Program-made: the position numbers and the translations under genes | Assembly: GCF_024362695.1 (NCBI RefSeq) | Contig: NC_065417.1 | Span: forward strand, 3,899,001 to 3,963,000 | From: Pectinophora gossypiella | Taxonomy: Eukaryota > Arthropoda > Insecta > Lepidoptera > Gelechiidae | DNA length: 64,000 nt | Direction of reading: 5' to 3' | In this document: positions 40,713 to 52,104 of the stretch, in pieces | Layout: every line of letters starts with the position of its first letter | Position numbering within the stretch: position 1 is the stretch's first letter | Notes under the pieces: model-generated | The model's input: only the letters and a program-made list of their open reading frames with translations | Database searches by the model: none | Told to the model about the DNA's origin: nothing

Positions 40713-42058
40713 TTACACGTTGGAGCGACGGCTGGGCCGTGCCTTCTCGTGTCCCTTAGTGCGCACGTAGGGCTTGGTGTGTGAGCGTGGTGCACCAGGG
40801 GCGGGGCCGAAGTGACGCACAGCCTCACGGGCGTTGCGACGACCTTGGATCAGCACGGTCTTGCGACCGGTGGGGGCACGGAGGGCCAGCTGATCGAATG
40901 TTAGGATCTCTCCTGGAAAATAAGATGTTTTGTATTACTAAAAATATAGATTTAAATGTAATTTTAAGGGAATTTCGTATGTTCAGTGATAGGCACAATA
41001 TGGATAACCATATTGTGCCTATCACTAATCATCTCATGTCAGATGTAAGACTTATGACCTTGAACAGTCCAGGCTTCAGTTAATATTGAACTGCCACAGG
41101 CTTCTGGATGTGGCTCATTTATAAATAATGCAAGTTAACAATATTGGAGAAATATAAGTTATTACCATAACTGAAGTTCAAAACTGTCTAGTAATAGCAT
41201 ATTGTAAGCACTGGCTCGATTTTGCCTATTCAGTTTATAGACGATTGTGAACTGTTATTGTTGATACTTTACATGTGTGAGTGATGGTTCTAAGACAACA
41301 AAGCCTCACTGTACACAGTTGAGTATTACAGGTCTAATATGTTAGAATTCATTTATAGCCATAACGATTCTGTTTCACAAGTCTACAGTTCCACCTCACT
41401 ACAATCTAACCTAAAAATATCGCTCACACTGCACTAGCATAATAAACACTGAACTAACCTCCAGCAGCCAAGATACGGGCACGAGCCTTCTCTGTGACGT
41501 GGAGAGCGGCCACTGTCATCTTGGGGACCGTGTACAGCCTCACATCATTGGTGATTGTACCAACCACCACGGCGATCAGACCTTCGCGTCCGGCCTTCTT
41601 CATGTGGCGGGACACACGGGACAGCGAGATCGGAGGCCGGTTGATGCGGCTCATAAACAGCCGGCGTAGGATGATCTGGTTGAACTTGGCATTTGTACGC
41701 CTGGCCAAGTATCTGTATAGCTGTCAACAACAATAAAGGTTAGGTTATGTATGCCAGTTTTTTCGAATGTTTTTGTGAAAACTTTCTCCTGCAACTTCAA
41801 CACGAGCTAGGGACAGCAATAAGTTACTCATTCTACTTACTTTGACCAACAATCTCAGGTAGACATCCTGAGATTTCACTTCAGTACGCCTAACTTTCCT
41901 GTCGTGTTTATGGTTGATGTCGATACCCTGAAATAAAGAGAGGAACACATGTTGATCTCACTAATATAGTTATAAAACACTGAAAACTTTCACTTATCAC
42001 TTTATTCACTGTGATTTTTATAGATTTTAATTATTTTTCTCGCAACGAAACTCACCAT
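40713..42058 (-). CDS. RpL18: Large ribosomal subunit protein eL18, complete
   Basis: eL18 is a structural protein of the cytosolic 60S subunit. Four coding exons: 42058-42056 (only the start codon), 41927-41841, 41720-41459 and 40912-40713, giving 183 residues, the usual eL18 length. The sequence begins MGIDINHKHDRKVRRTEVKS, continues with SRINRPPISLSRVSRHMKK and GREGLIAVVVGTITNDVRL, and ends in the basic tail GHEKARPSRRSNV. Splitting off the ATG into its own exon is common for ribosomal protein genes. A pyrimidine tract resembling a 5' TOP lies just upstream. The last intron (40913-41458) contains a perfect 19-bp-stem hairpin. The gene is head-to-head with KLHL10 and tail-to-tail with FLCN. 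Confidence 0.97.
40985..41026. repeat. Perfect 19-bp-stem hairpin in the last RpL18 intron
   Basis: AGTGATAGGCACAATATGG is followed by loop ATAA and the exact complement. No clear C/D or H/ACA box set was seen around it, so I do not call a snoRNA. Confidence 0.85.
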
Positions 42059-42695
42059 CTTGACAACCGGAAGAAAAAGAGACTATAGACAAAAAACTAT
42101 TTTGACAGCTGAGAGTAATGTTGCCACTATCAAATATGTTTTTTTTTTTTTTGGAATTTTTTGGCCTGGTTACATAGATTTTTAGGCCACGTCTTAATTT
42201 TGGAGCTGGTTCCAGCAAATACCCCCCGCCGCCTTAAAGATTTATTAAAACATGTGAAGTGTTTCCAACCCATTTATCATTACAACATTCAGTCATTACG
42301 AAAACATTTCAAAAAATATAAGTGCATATTTCTGTGTCAAATATGTTCAGGAATTTGAACCATAAACAAAAACGGATATTTTTCGTAAAATAGAAAGCGC
42401 GAATTTTCAAAATAGTTTAAAAGTTTTGTTTTAGTTTTGAAATATATCATCATCGTGTGAAGGTTATTAGATTAGATTTATAAAAAATGCTATAAAGAGT
42501 TGCTCAATAATCAATGATCTTCATTTTAACATAGCAGTTTTCATATGTCATAGGTTACAGGCAGCAAATCATAGCTATGGAAGCCACGAAGATTTGAATT
42601 TTTATGCCATAGGGAAATAAACAATTGAAAATACCTGTCGCGTAGTCTGTCATCGCGACAGATAACAAGTTTCGACCGCCGTTTTTTCGAAAGGG
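42059..42695. promoter_or_regulatory. Probable shared promoter region between RpL18 and KLHL10
   Basis: The divergent start codons are 637 bp apart. The RpL18 side has a pyrimidine tract. Nothing specific was recognised on the KLHL10 side. A ubiquitous and a probably testis-biased gene would share this region. Confidence 0.45.
42069..42083 (-). promoter_or_regulatory. 5' TOP-like pyrimidine tract of RpL18
   Basis: On the minus strand, GTCTCTTTTTCTTCC lies 11 bases before the ATG. Ribosomal protein mRNAs usually begin at a C inside such a tract, which makes them sensitive to TOR-dependent translation control. The exact start is not known. Confidence 0.55.
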
Positions 42696-45600
42696 ATGGA
42701 ATTTAATTCGAAACATCGAAAATTATCCAAAACTAAAAATTCTGTTCGTACTCCTTCATCCTCGAAACCCCGTTTGACTAAAAAGAAGGTAGTGACTCGA
42801 AAACGAAAATGTGTGTGCCTTCCTGAAAATTATTCGGTAGTAGAGTTTCCAGCAATATGGAATGAACTGCGACAGAATGGCCAGCTTTGCGATGGCACAA
42901 TTGTCTGTAGGGATATGAAATCAATACGAGTGCACAGGGCGATATTGTCAGCCGTTAGTCCTTACTTCAAAGCAATATTTATAAACTCATTGAAGAAGGG
43001 AGAGCCAGAGGAGACGGAGATTTTCGTCGATGTTCCCAGTTATTACATGAGTTTGATCCTTGATTATGCGTATACTGGGACATGCACGGTGACGGCTGAG
43101 ACTGTGGAGTTTTTATTGCCATACGCGGATCAGTTCGACGTGGTCGGTGTTATACAGCTATGCTGCCAGTTCCTCTTATTAGAGCTGAGGCCACACAACT
43201 GTCTTGGAATATTTAAATTCGCTAGGTGTTATTTCTGTGGGGAGTTAGAAAAGAAAGGAAAATTGTATATAAGACAGAATTTTAGCCGAATACTAAAAGA
43301 ATGCAGCGAATTCAAATCACTGTCTTATGAAGAATTAGAAGACGTGCTAAGAGATGATGAGTTAAACGTTCGAAATGAAGAGATAGTATTCCAAGCAGTA
43401 AAAACGTGGGTAGAGCACGATTTGGAAAACAGAAGGAAATATATTCCATCGCTGTTATCTTGCGTGCGATTCGGCCACATTAGCTATAAATATTTTAAAT
43501 CAAAAATATTACAATGGCAGCCCGTTGTAGAAGACGAGGTAATATTTTTAATTTTCTTTTAATACGAAATTTTTTTCAACTTGCTTAAATGTTTGTACAT
43601 TTATCTCTTTTCAGAAATGCCAAGAATCATTGTATCCAGCGGTGGTATTTTTAACATTGTTGGATTCAAGACCTGGCACAGAGGCAGACCTTAACGATCC
43701 GCTAGCGAGGCCTCGAATACCATACGAAATACTCTTCGCTGTGGGTGGTTGGAGTGCCGGCAGCCCTACGAGTTTTGTCGAAACTTATGACACGAGGTAT
43801 TTGCAATTAAATTATTATTATTATGATAGCAATCCACAGGACAGGAATTTGAACAATGGATGATACACCTATGTCTTTTTTAAAAACTATTAAATATAAA
43901 TCGGCAGTGAGAGCGAGCAATATTAAACATTATAATACATAACATATCTCACGAAAAAGAGAACGAAGAGTAGCAGACGATAATCTTAAAAAAGGCTTTT
44001 ATAAAATAATTAAAAATCTACTCGTATAATTATTATTACGTACCTTACTTTTATGGCAACATTAAGATTAAAAAAATGTGAGTTTGGGCGGCATTTTGTC
44101 GGATTACCTACGATTTTACGAACAATAATTTCAGGGCTGACCGCTGGTTCCTCTCAATCCACATGGATCTGACCCCGCGTGCGTACCACGGTCTGTGCAC
44201 TCTGAATAACTTGATTTACATGATTGGCGGGTTTGACGGCAGCGATCACTTCAATACGGTACGGTGTTACGATCCCGTCGGGAATACTTGGCACGAGCGC
44301 GCCTGTATGTATCAGGCGAGGTGCTACGTCAGCGTTGTGGCTCATGGTGAGATTTTACGTTATTAAATGGTACTTAATAATGGTATTAAACTTTCATCGA
44401 GTCTGATGCCTAGGGCAGCAGCGGTTAAATTATTGAGATTGTGGCACCCCTTGCCACATGATGACTATGTTGGACATGGGTAATGACTAATGAATGAAGG
44501 ACATGGGATTTGACTTTGCTTGTCCCAGAAAAGAAAAAATTGGGAGATGTCCCAGAAAAGAAAAAAATGGGAGATGTCCCAGACAAGCAAAGTCAAATTG
44601 TTGCACGAAACCTTTGGAATTCATGTTGCGTTCTTCCCACGAGAAAGTCAGGATATGGCGACCTATCCGATTTATCATAGCACTTAAGTACCTACTTAGT
44701 ATTCCTGGTTTTATAATAACAAAATACAAAGATACTTTTTATTGCATATAAAATACAACAATTACAAATGGTCAAAAGAACCACCATAGAATTTGATCCG
44801 CTACCACGGTTAGGCGCCCCAGAGCGCGATCTCTTTCATCGTACAAACTCACAAACATCTTCCTCATCAGATGGATTAATCTACGCATTAATTTAGCTTA
44901 ATGTGATCCATGACGATAAAAAGGTCAGTTTATGATGGCTGCAGATAATTCTTACCGGTTTAGTAGTTAGGATTGGCTGCCGCAGCCAGGTCTGCTGCAC
45001 GGTCTTTCTCATCCCACAAACATCTTACCCGCCAGACGGACTAATCTACGCGTTAGGGGGCTACAATGGGCGTACTCGGATGTCGTCTGTGGAGCGCTAC
45101 TACCCGGACAAGAACCAGTGGGAGATGACCACGCCTATGAACAAGCAGCGCTCGGATGCCAGCGCCGCATCTCTGGCCGGGAAGGTAACCTGCGACACTT
45201 CACTTTTTATTATAGTGGCTTTTCCATATTTCAGGACTATGGCATCCCAGACTTGAAAAGCATGTGGCGGGCCCAAGCCGACTCGGAGGCCCTTTAAAAC
45301 ACTTTAATCTAAAGATAATTTTGACAGAAACCAACTGCGACCACTCCTCCTGTGCATAACATAAGCTCACGACAATATTCCCAATAAGCAGATGACTGGG
45401 TCAAAAATAAATTACAAAATGCTAATCAAGAATTGAAGCCATAGTAGCCATATGTCTTAGAAAAAAAGGGCTACCTACTTAGGCTAGGTTAGAAACTCCC
45501 TTGACCCACCAAAAGGGGCAGGCAGAAACACTGTTGGGTTTTAGTCCTTAGGTGGAAACTTCCGGTGTCCCACATACCTCCGTATAGTTACCCCCATAAC

Positions 45601-47228
45601 GGCTGGTATGCATAACTGCATTTGCCAACGATTAAAATGATTGGAAATTCTTATTTATCACCCCAAGCGACCCAGCGCTTGAGGGGAATAACATTTCTGG
45701 GAATAAAACCAGTTCCAATCCCAACAGATTTACATAGTAGGCGGATTCAACGGCCAAGAAGTGTTAAGTTCAGCAGAAGTGTTTGACCCTGAGACGAAGC
45801 AGTGGAGTTTCATCAGGTCAATGCTGTCACCGCGGTCGGGCGTCAGTCTCATAGCGTATCGGGAGTGCTTGTACGCCCTCGGAGGGTTCAACGGATATAG
45901 CCGGTTGAATACAGGTAAGTACCTGAACACAGAGCATTACATTGTAAGTACATGAACATTTACAACATCATCATGAATCTTCAAAGCATTTACTACGGAA
46001 GCTTGCAACCTCAGACCATATCCTCACTTACCATCGGGTGAGATCCTAGTCAAAAGCCAACCAGTTTGTTTTGATATGTCTTTTTAATACTTTTGTAGAG
46101 CGTAAATTGCAAGGGGATTTTGATGGTGTTCGCTCACAGTCATGGCGTCAGCAAGCGAAGAGAATCCGCAAACGAATCAGCTCTTGGGACATGTCTGTCA
46201 AGTCGCAAGACCGATATCTCTATGTCGGTCTACAACCCCTGGGACATCCGATTCCGATGCATTCTTTTGAAATAGATGCTTACGACCTTTGCGCTTTCAA
46301 GGCCTTTCTTCATCATTTCCTGAAAAGAAACTGATTTACCGTTACTGCTACACTATCAGATCTGATACTTATCCGCAGACAGATCTGGACCCTGAAAGGA
46401 AACCTTGGGCTTGTATTTCCGTTCATCATTATTGCAACGAGTTTACGTTAGTATTCAGTACGATAACTTTAATGCTATTTCTACAAAGGCGAGAGATTCA
46501 ACCCGAACCGCGGCGGGGACTGGCAGGAGGTGACGGAGATGTTCAGCGCTCGCAGCAACTTTGCCACTGTACTGCTCGACGACATGATCTTCGTTATCGG
46601 AGGATTTAATGGTAGGGGGTTCATTAATAATTACACGCAAGGGCACCTAAGTCTTCTAACGGCCTCTGTGGTCCAGTGGTTGAGCGTTGAGCTCACAATC
46701 CGGAGCTCCCGGGTTCGAATCCCGGTGGGGACATATCACAAAAATCACTTTGTGATTTTTAACCCTACTTTGGTTAGGACTCTACAGGCTGATCATCTGA
46801 TTGTCCGAAAGTAAGATGATTCGTGCTTCGGAAGGCACGTGAAGCCGTTTTTCACGGTTACTACTTACTGATGTAAGTAAGTAGTCGTTACATGAGCCAT
46901 GTCACGGGCCTTTGGCGGCACAATAATAAGCCTGACATCAAGGTTGATGAGGTTGGTCATTCACGTCACAAACCATACAATAGAAGATTGGAATGTTCAT
47001 GACTAGTCAACTGAACTGACGCGTCCGTATGTCGCAGGGTCGACAACGATCCCGCACGTGGAATGCTACGACGGCGACACGCTGGAGTGGTACGACGCGG
47101 CGCCCATGAACCTCAACCGGTCCGCGCTGAGCGCGTGCGTGATCGCGGGCCTGCCCAACGCGCGCTCGTTCTCGTACCTGGCCAAGGCCGTGCCCGCCGC
47201 CGGCGCCGACCAGGCGCACCACTCCTAG
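42696..47228 (+). CDS. KLHL10: Kelch-like protein 10 (BTB-BACK-kelch), complete
   Basis: KLHL10 proteins are substrate adaptors of Cul3 ubiquitin ligases; in Drosophila and mammals KLHL10 acts in spermatids. Exons: 42696-43538, 43615-43796, 44135-44346, 45036-45184, 45728-45914, 46489-46611 and 47038-47228, giving 628 residues (human 608). A basic N-terminal extension of about 45 residues precedes the BTB domain (LCDGTIVCRDM, VHRAILSAVSPYFKAIF). The BACK domain follows to about residue 280. Six kelch blades are visible by their glycine pairs: VGGWSAG (residues 324-330), IGGFDG, LGGYNG, VGGFNG, LGGFNG and IGGFNG. The link between blades 5 and 6, GERFNPNRGGDWQEV, is typical of KLHL10. A SINE sits in intron 6, and a decayed copy of the exon-4 acceptor region lies in intron 3. 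Assignment to KLHL10 rather than a sister KLHL rests on memory of the family. Confidence 0.9.
44508..44598. repeat. Inverted repeat enclosing a duplicated unit, KLHL10 intron 3
   Basis: ATTTGACTTTGCTTGTC at the left is matched by its complement at the right. Inside, a unit of about 32 bp (CCCAGAAAAGAAAAAATGGG, then AGATGT) occurs twice in direct orientation. Confidence 0.82.
44838..44893 (+). repeat. Decayed duplicate of the KLHL10 exon-4 acceptor region
   Basis: CACAAACATCTTCCTCATCA then GATGGATTAATCTACGCATT closely match the true acceptor and exon start at 45014-45060 (CACAAACATCTTACCCGCCA, GACGGACTAATCTACGCGTT). The copy hits a stop (TTTAG) shortly after, so it cannot replace the exon. 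Confidence 0.75.
46659..46988 (+). mobile_element. tRNA-derived SINE in KLHL10 intron 6
   Basis: Head GGCCTCTGTGGTCCAGTGGT with a canonical B box GGGTTCGAATCCCGG, the best-preserved pol III promoter among the copies here. The tail ends in ACAATAGAAGATTGG. It lies between KLHL10 exons 46489-46611 and 47038-47228 without touching splice sites. Confidence 0.88.
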
Positions 47229-48293
47229 CAGCTAGCACTACCAATCTAACCAACCAAACCCCCACACTGGCGCCCACAATCCTTCGCTACAAACATTGCC
47301 GCGTCAAAGAATCTTCATTTTTGGATTCTCGATTCAAATTCTCGCCAGTCAATTAGTCACGGGAATTGGCCCGACTAAGTTAACGTGATAGAACTGTGAT
47401 ATTTTAAATGTACATAGCTTTTTATGTATTCTATTTTATGTACTTCTCTATCAGAAATCATGGTGGAAATCGGTGTATATTATTATTGTACATGTACAGA
47501 TCGTGTCAGACTTATTTTGTATTTATTCTTTTATGCCCCGATGTAAATATAACATACAAAAGGGAAAAGCCCTAAAATGGTTTTAGATAATGTTTTAACA
47601 GCGAGGGATTTGTTGTAAATTTTCCAGTTTTTGTATTGTGTAGTTTGTGATAAATTTTATTTTGGTATTTTTGTGTACAGTTCGCGTCCGTCCAAATCAG
47701 AGTGGTCGCGTTTTGGATGTGTGTACGATATTGCGGTGGGAGAACCTTCGTGATATTGTTATATCTGTGATATTTTCACTGATCTTAAAAGAGAAAATTC
47801 AAAAAAATGAAAAATTGTTTTTTTATTGTGAAAAATTTATTGTACTCACTGAAATATTGAGAAATTCACAAATAAAGAAAAACAATACTAGTACATAACT
47901 AAGTTGTTTCAATTGTAAATTGTTTCTTAGTTTAAACAGTAAGTAAGTACGTAAAAAGCTTACTACGTTCCACTAAGACAGACAGGATACCCCCACGATG
48001 CACCCCCAACAAAAAAATAAGTACCTACCTACCTACTCGATTCTGCAATCGGACGCATACCATGTCACGACATAGGTACTTTGTCATACAAGTGGACAGC
48101 CCATACGTATCCATACTGAGGTGAATCAACGTATACAGATAGCGAGAGTGCCGTTCATGCGTATATTTACTACCGGAGGGGAATATGGGGGGAGGCGGAC
48201 ACCCCGCCTCCCCTGTTCCCGACCGATCGAACCACAGCCGGGGCGTAGTTACCGCGCCGCTTCCGAACCAACAGTTTATCAACACACGACACG
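47229..48293. other. KLHL10 3' region and SDR upstream region
   Basis: No further gene. A GC-richer stretch 48180-48293 immediately precedes the SDR start codon and probably contains its promoter and 5'UTR. Confidence 0.5.
47871..47876 (+). terminator. KLHL10 polyadenylation signal candidate
   Basis: AATAAA lies about 640 bp after the KLHL10 stop, followed by an A-rich stretch and about 420 bp before the next gene. Confidence 0.5.
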
Positions 48294-51200
48294 ATGGAAT
48301 TAAAAGGAAAGGTGGCTCTCATCACTGGAGCGGCCGCTGGAATAGGCCTGGCTTACAGCGAAGAACTACTCAAACAAGGAGCGAAGGTTAGTGCTTTTAA
48401 TACACTCTGTAAACAAAACGCATGGCCTAGTATTACGAAGTAGGTAATCTTGAGTTCAAGGTAAAATAACTGTTGAATGGAGTGCCCTGGAGTGAGGCCA
48501 AAATATCTGAAGCTTTCGGTAGTAGTTCCTTTAACATGAGCTGGGAAGTAGCGGTTAGTTCCTACCGGCATGTTGTATTGATTTTCGCCGGCGCCACCAC
48601 TCATTGGCGAGATTACGTACTTTTCCTTTTAAGTTTCTTTGTGTATTGTTATAGATACGAAGTAGGCTATACACATAGGTAAGATATCTTCATTGCTTTC
48701 GTACGAAAACTCTATTTCTGAAATACAATCGATGTTACGAAGGTAAAAGATGATCTTCAGATCTTTACGTTTACAATAATTCTAATGAATGAATTTGCGC
48801 ACTGAATATGCAACATACAATGTATTTTTTAGCTATTAATTATCACTGACTCTAGGTATAAGCATAAGAAGCAGGTAGGTAGGTTACGTAGGTAATTTAA
48901 TTATTACTCACAGATAAGAACTTACGAACTGAGAAAATCAAATCAAAAATCTACTTCACCAATTATCTATTGCCAGAAAGCTGTCAGCTCTGAATTATAT
49001 TTCGCCCAAACGAGGACTTTCCAAAATTAAAAAAAAACTTAAACAAGGAAAGCAGGGTTCTTTTCCCTCGTATTCGCTGACTAGACATAATATTTCACCC
49101 CTTCCGCATAATTAACACGAACCACCGAACTACTGAACTGTGCATAACATGTAAACCCTTATAGGTTTCCCTTTGCGATATCGATTCGGACCTCGGCGAA
49201 CAAATATCTGATGAGCTGGGCGCCAAGTATGGCCGGAAGAACGTACTCTTCTGTCAGTGTGACGTCACTGACTACCCGCAATATGAAGGTGAGTACTAAG
49301 TAGCTACAGTAATATAATTTCTAGAAAAAATCTCATTACGAACGAGTTACTTATTAGGTATTGGTTTCTTCAATTGTATATAATTAATTTGACTGATTAT
49401 TAGCCAAGAAATTCGAAACTGTTGGCTAGAGGATATCCCTTTTAGATTTATATTTTATGGCCTTATAGTTTTACCTATTTGTATATGTACAGTTGGCACC
49501 CAAATTAGGCTCAATTCGTTAATGGACATTTTTAAACATTTACGAAAATACCATGACCTGTCGGATAACGCCGAACAGAGTAATGTCCTCACGAACCCTT
49601 TTTAGAAATCCGAGATAGGATTGGTAGGATCTATTTCGGAAACGGAAAAGGGTTGACTTTGAAGGATTTTCTAATGGAATCTTTAAATATAACGGAAATG
49701 TGAGCGTTAGTCCAGCTCAAATTGAGAGCTTAAACCTGTCTATCTTAATTTCATGTTTTACGGACGGTTCCGTTACACATTGGTCCGATCGAAACATTGG
49801 CAAATTAGTCACCCCCACGTTGATATATTTTCATCTCTGGTGTAATAACTAGCAAAAAAATGTAATTACAGAGGCGTTCGAGATGACGATGAAGGTATTC
49901 AACCGACTGGACATCGTCATCAACAATGCAGGAGTCATGAACGACCGGTTCTGGGAGCTCGAAGTCGATGTTAATTTGGTAAGTTATTACTTTTTCACAT
50001 GACAAAAGTAATCTGTTCTTCGGATTAGAAAGTCAGATCATTTCAAAAACGAACTTTTCTGAGTGGTTGTCTTAGAACAGTTTGATGGAGCATGCATGCT
50101 CCGTATATCCAAACCCAATCAATATGCAGGGTTGTGCCCAGGAATGGGTTTTACAGGGCCACAAATCATAAGACAGCCTAAGACAGGATTTTCTACCAAC
50201 ATGCTTATGATACTGAACAACATTGTTCAAGGAACAAATTGTCGAGCTTTAACAAAGTTTCTTTCAACCAAGCATTAAATACGTAAAAACGTGTGCATTT
50301 TCAGAATGGCGTGATCCGCGGCACGCTGCTCGCGTACCGGTTCATGGGCAAGGACCGCGGCGGGCAGGGCGGCACCATCGTCAACACGGCGTCTACCGCC
50401 TTCGCGCGCCCTCAGGTCTCCACGCCCATCTACACCGCCACCAACTACGCCGTCGTTGGTCTTACTAGGGCTTATGGGGTAAGTGTCTCCAGCGTTGCCA
50501 TTTCACAGGGTCCGCTTGTAACCTGAAGATTTGACAGGTCGGTCGAATCGACCGCCAATTTTACCTTCCAACCTGAAGGGAACACTAGCCCAGTAGTCCC
50601 AGTACATAAATTAGGCCTGTAAGAAGTAAGGAGGGGATACAAATTCAAATATATCTTTATTTATTCAGTAGGTAACATAGTTACACTTTGAATCGTCAAT
50701 TTTTACACAACGAACGTCTCATCCGCCTAAAACTACTGCAGCTTCTCACAACCTGTATAGCCGCCGATATTGGTATGGAGTGTTCGGGGTGTGTCCATGA
50801 TATTGAAGATGCAAGGCACTTTCCACAGGTTCATAACACGCCATCGACACGAGGAGTAATACTAAATCGCATCATAAGTCAAAATTGCCAGCTGACAATC
50901 TGTCCCAATACCAGAGCCAAGCTATAAGAAGCCAGTTAAAAATGAGTCCAAAAATATATTTTTTGTATCATATTTCAGGATCAATACCACGTGAATCTGA
51001 CAGGCGTGCGGAGTATGGTCCTATGCCCAGGGTTGACTGACACTGGGCTGGTGAAGGAAATACGCAAACAACTCATGTCTTCGGAGTACGAAGCTGCCTG
51101 GCAGAGGGATAACGCTAACTGCAAAACTCAAAGGTGAGTATGAATATTGTTCGATTGATCCCTCTGTGGTGTAAATGGCTAGGTAGGATCATAGATTAAA

Positions 51201-51615
51201 TTATGTGCTTTGGACCACTAGCCCTGAGATTCTGGGTTTCATTCCCGATTTGGCTGTTTCTCTCCCAACGGCAACAACCCCCAGCACACATACCTACCCT
51301 TTTACTCATGGGCAATGCTGTCTCCAGCAGCAGTGGGACGTACACAGCAGATACATAATCCAACTAAAGATTTGTGGTTTCAATTCGACATGACAACGCC
51401 CGCTGCGGTTTAGTTTTATCTTCTTGTTTTAGCCGACAGAAATGAATTTGTATATTTTACCTGCGTTTGTTATTTTGTCATGCGTTTACAAAATTGTCGC
51501 ATATTCCAGTGCGGAGCATGTCGGTCGCGCGCTGATCGACATCCTGACCAAAGGCCAGACGGGATCCGTGTGGATTGTGGAAAATGGGCAACCGCCGAGG
51601 GAGTGGCGCGGTTAA
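48294..51615 (+). CDS. 15-hydroxyprostaglandin dehydrogenase-like short-chain dehydrogenase
   Basis: Classical SDR of the type annotated as 15-hydroxyprostaglandin dehydrogenase [NAD+]-like in insects. Exons: 48294-48386, 49165-49288, 49872-49978, 50305-50478, 50979-51133 and 51510-51615; 252 residues, normal for the family. The cofactor motif TGAAAGIG starts near residue 11, and the aspartate in VSLCDID suggests NAD rather than NADP preference. The NNAG motif is present. The active-site serine falls at 138 and tyrosine at 151, as in human 15-PGDH, but position 155, normally the catalytic lysine of YxxxK, is asparagine (YTATNYAVVGLTR, codon AAC). The enzyme may therefore be impaired or have another role. 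The reading frame is otherwise intact, with clean splice sites, so it does not look like a pseudogene. The substrate cannot be told from sequence. Exon 4 is strikingly GC-rich. Confidence 0.88.
50646..50765 (-). repeat. Interspersed repeat B in the SDR gene intron
   Basis: Nearly identical over about 115 bp to the 18826 copy, with CAGTAGGTAACATAGTTACA in place of CAGTAACTAACATAGTTACA. Lies in the intron between exons 4 and 5. Confidence 0.85.
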
Positions 51616-52104
51616 GTTTATATCGGAGTCTGTTAAGCCCTGTCCTTGGGAAGGCTATTGAAGGATTGAAAGACGGAAAAACATACGAGGAGGATTCTTT
51701 ACCTATTCTGGCATACAAAATAGTGAACTATTTTAAGATTATTGGCTCTGCGGAGTCTATACGAAAACGCGCAAAGTATATTGAGAGCTTCGACCAATAG
51801 CCGTACGATATTTATCCACGTAGATAACATTCGCTGCGTGTATTGGTCGAAGCCCTCGATCGCCGTGCGTAACTCGCGGTTGATGTGCAGACCCCACAGT
51901 CAAAAAAAAAAGTGAGGTAAAAAAACTAATAGTGTTGCCAGTTAATTTGTCAAAACAATTTGCTAATTATAAGCAAAAAAAGTCGTAGATTCAAGCCCTC
52001 TTATAGACAGTGTAAGTAGTCATTATCAAAAATATGGGCGTAATGTTATAATCATTGATATTATAGGTATATACGGTTGGATAATATGGAAAGGTCGCCA
52101 TTCG

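Noticed and set aside
40985..41026. Possible C/D snoRNA in the RpL18 intron
   Set aside because: ATGAT- and CTGA-like strings occur nearby, but spacing and a guide duplex could not be established.
46659..46740. tRNA-like sequence with a good B box
   Set aside because: It continues into the SINE body and tail shared by many copies; not a functional tRNA gene.
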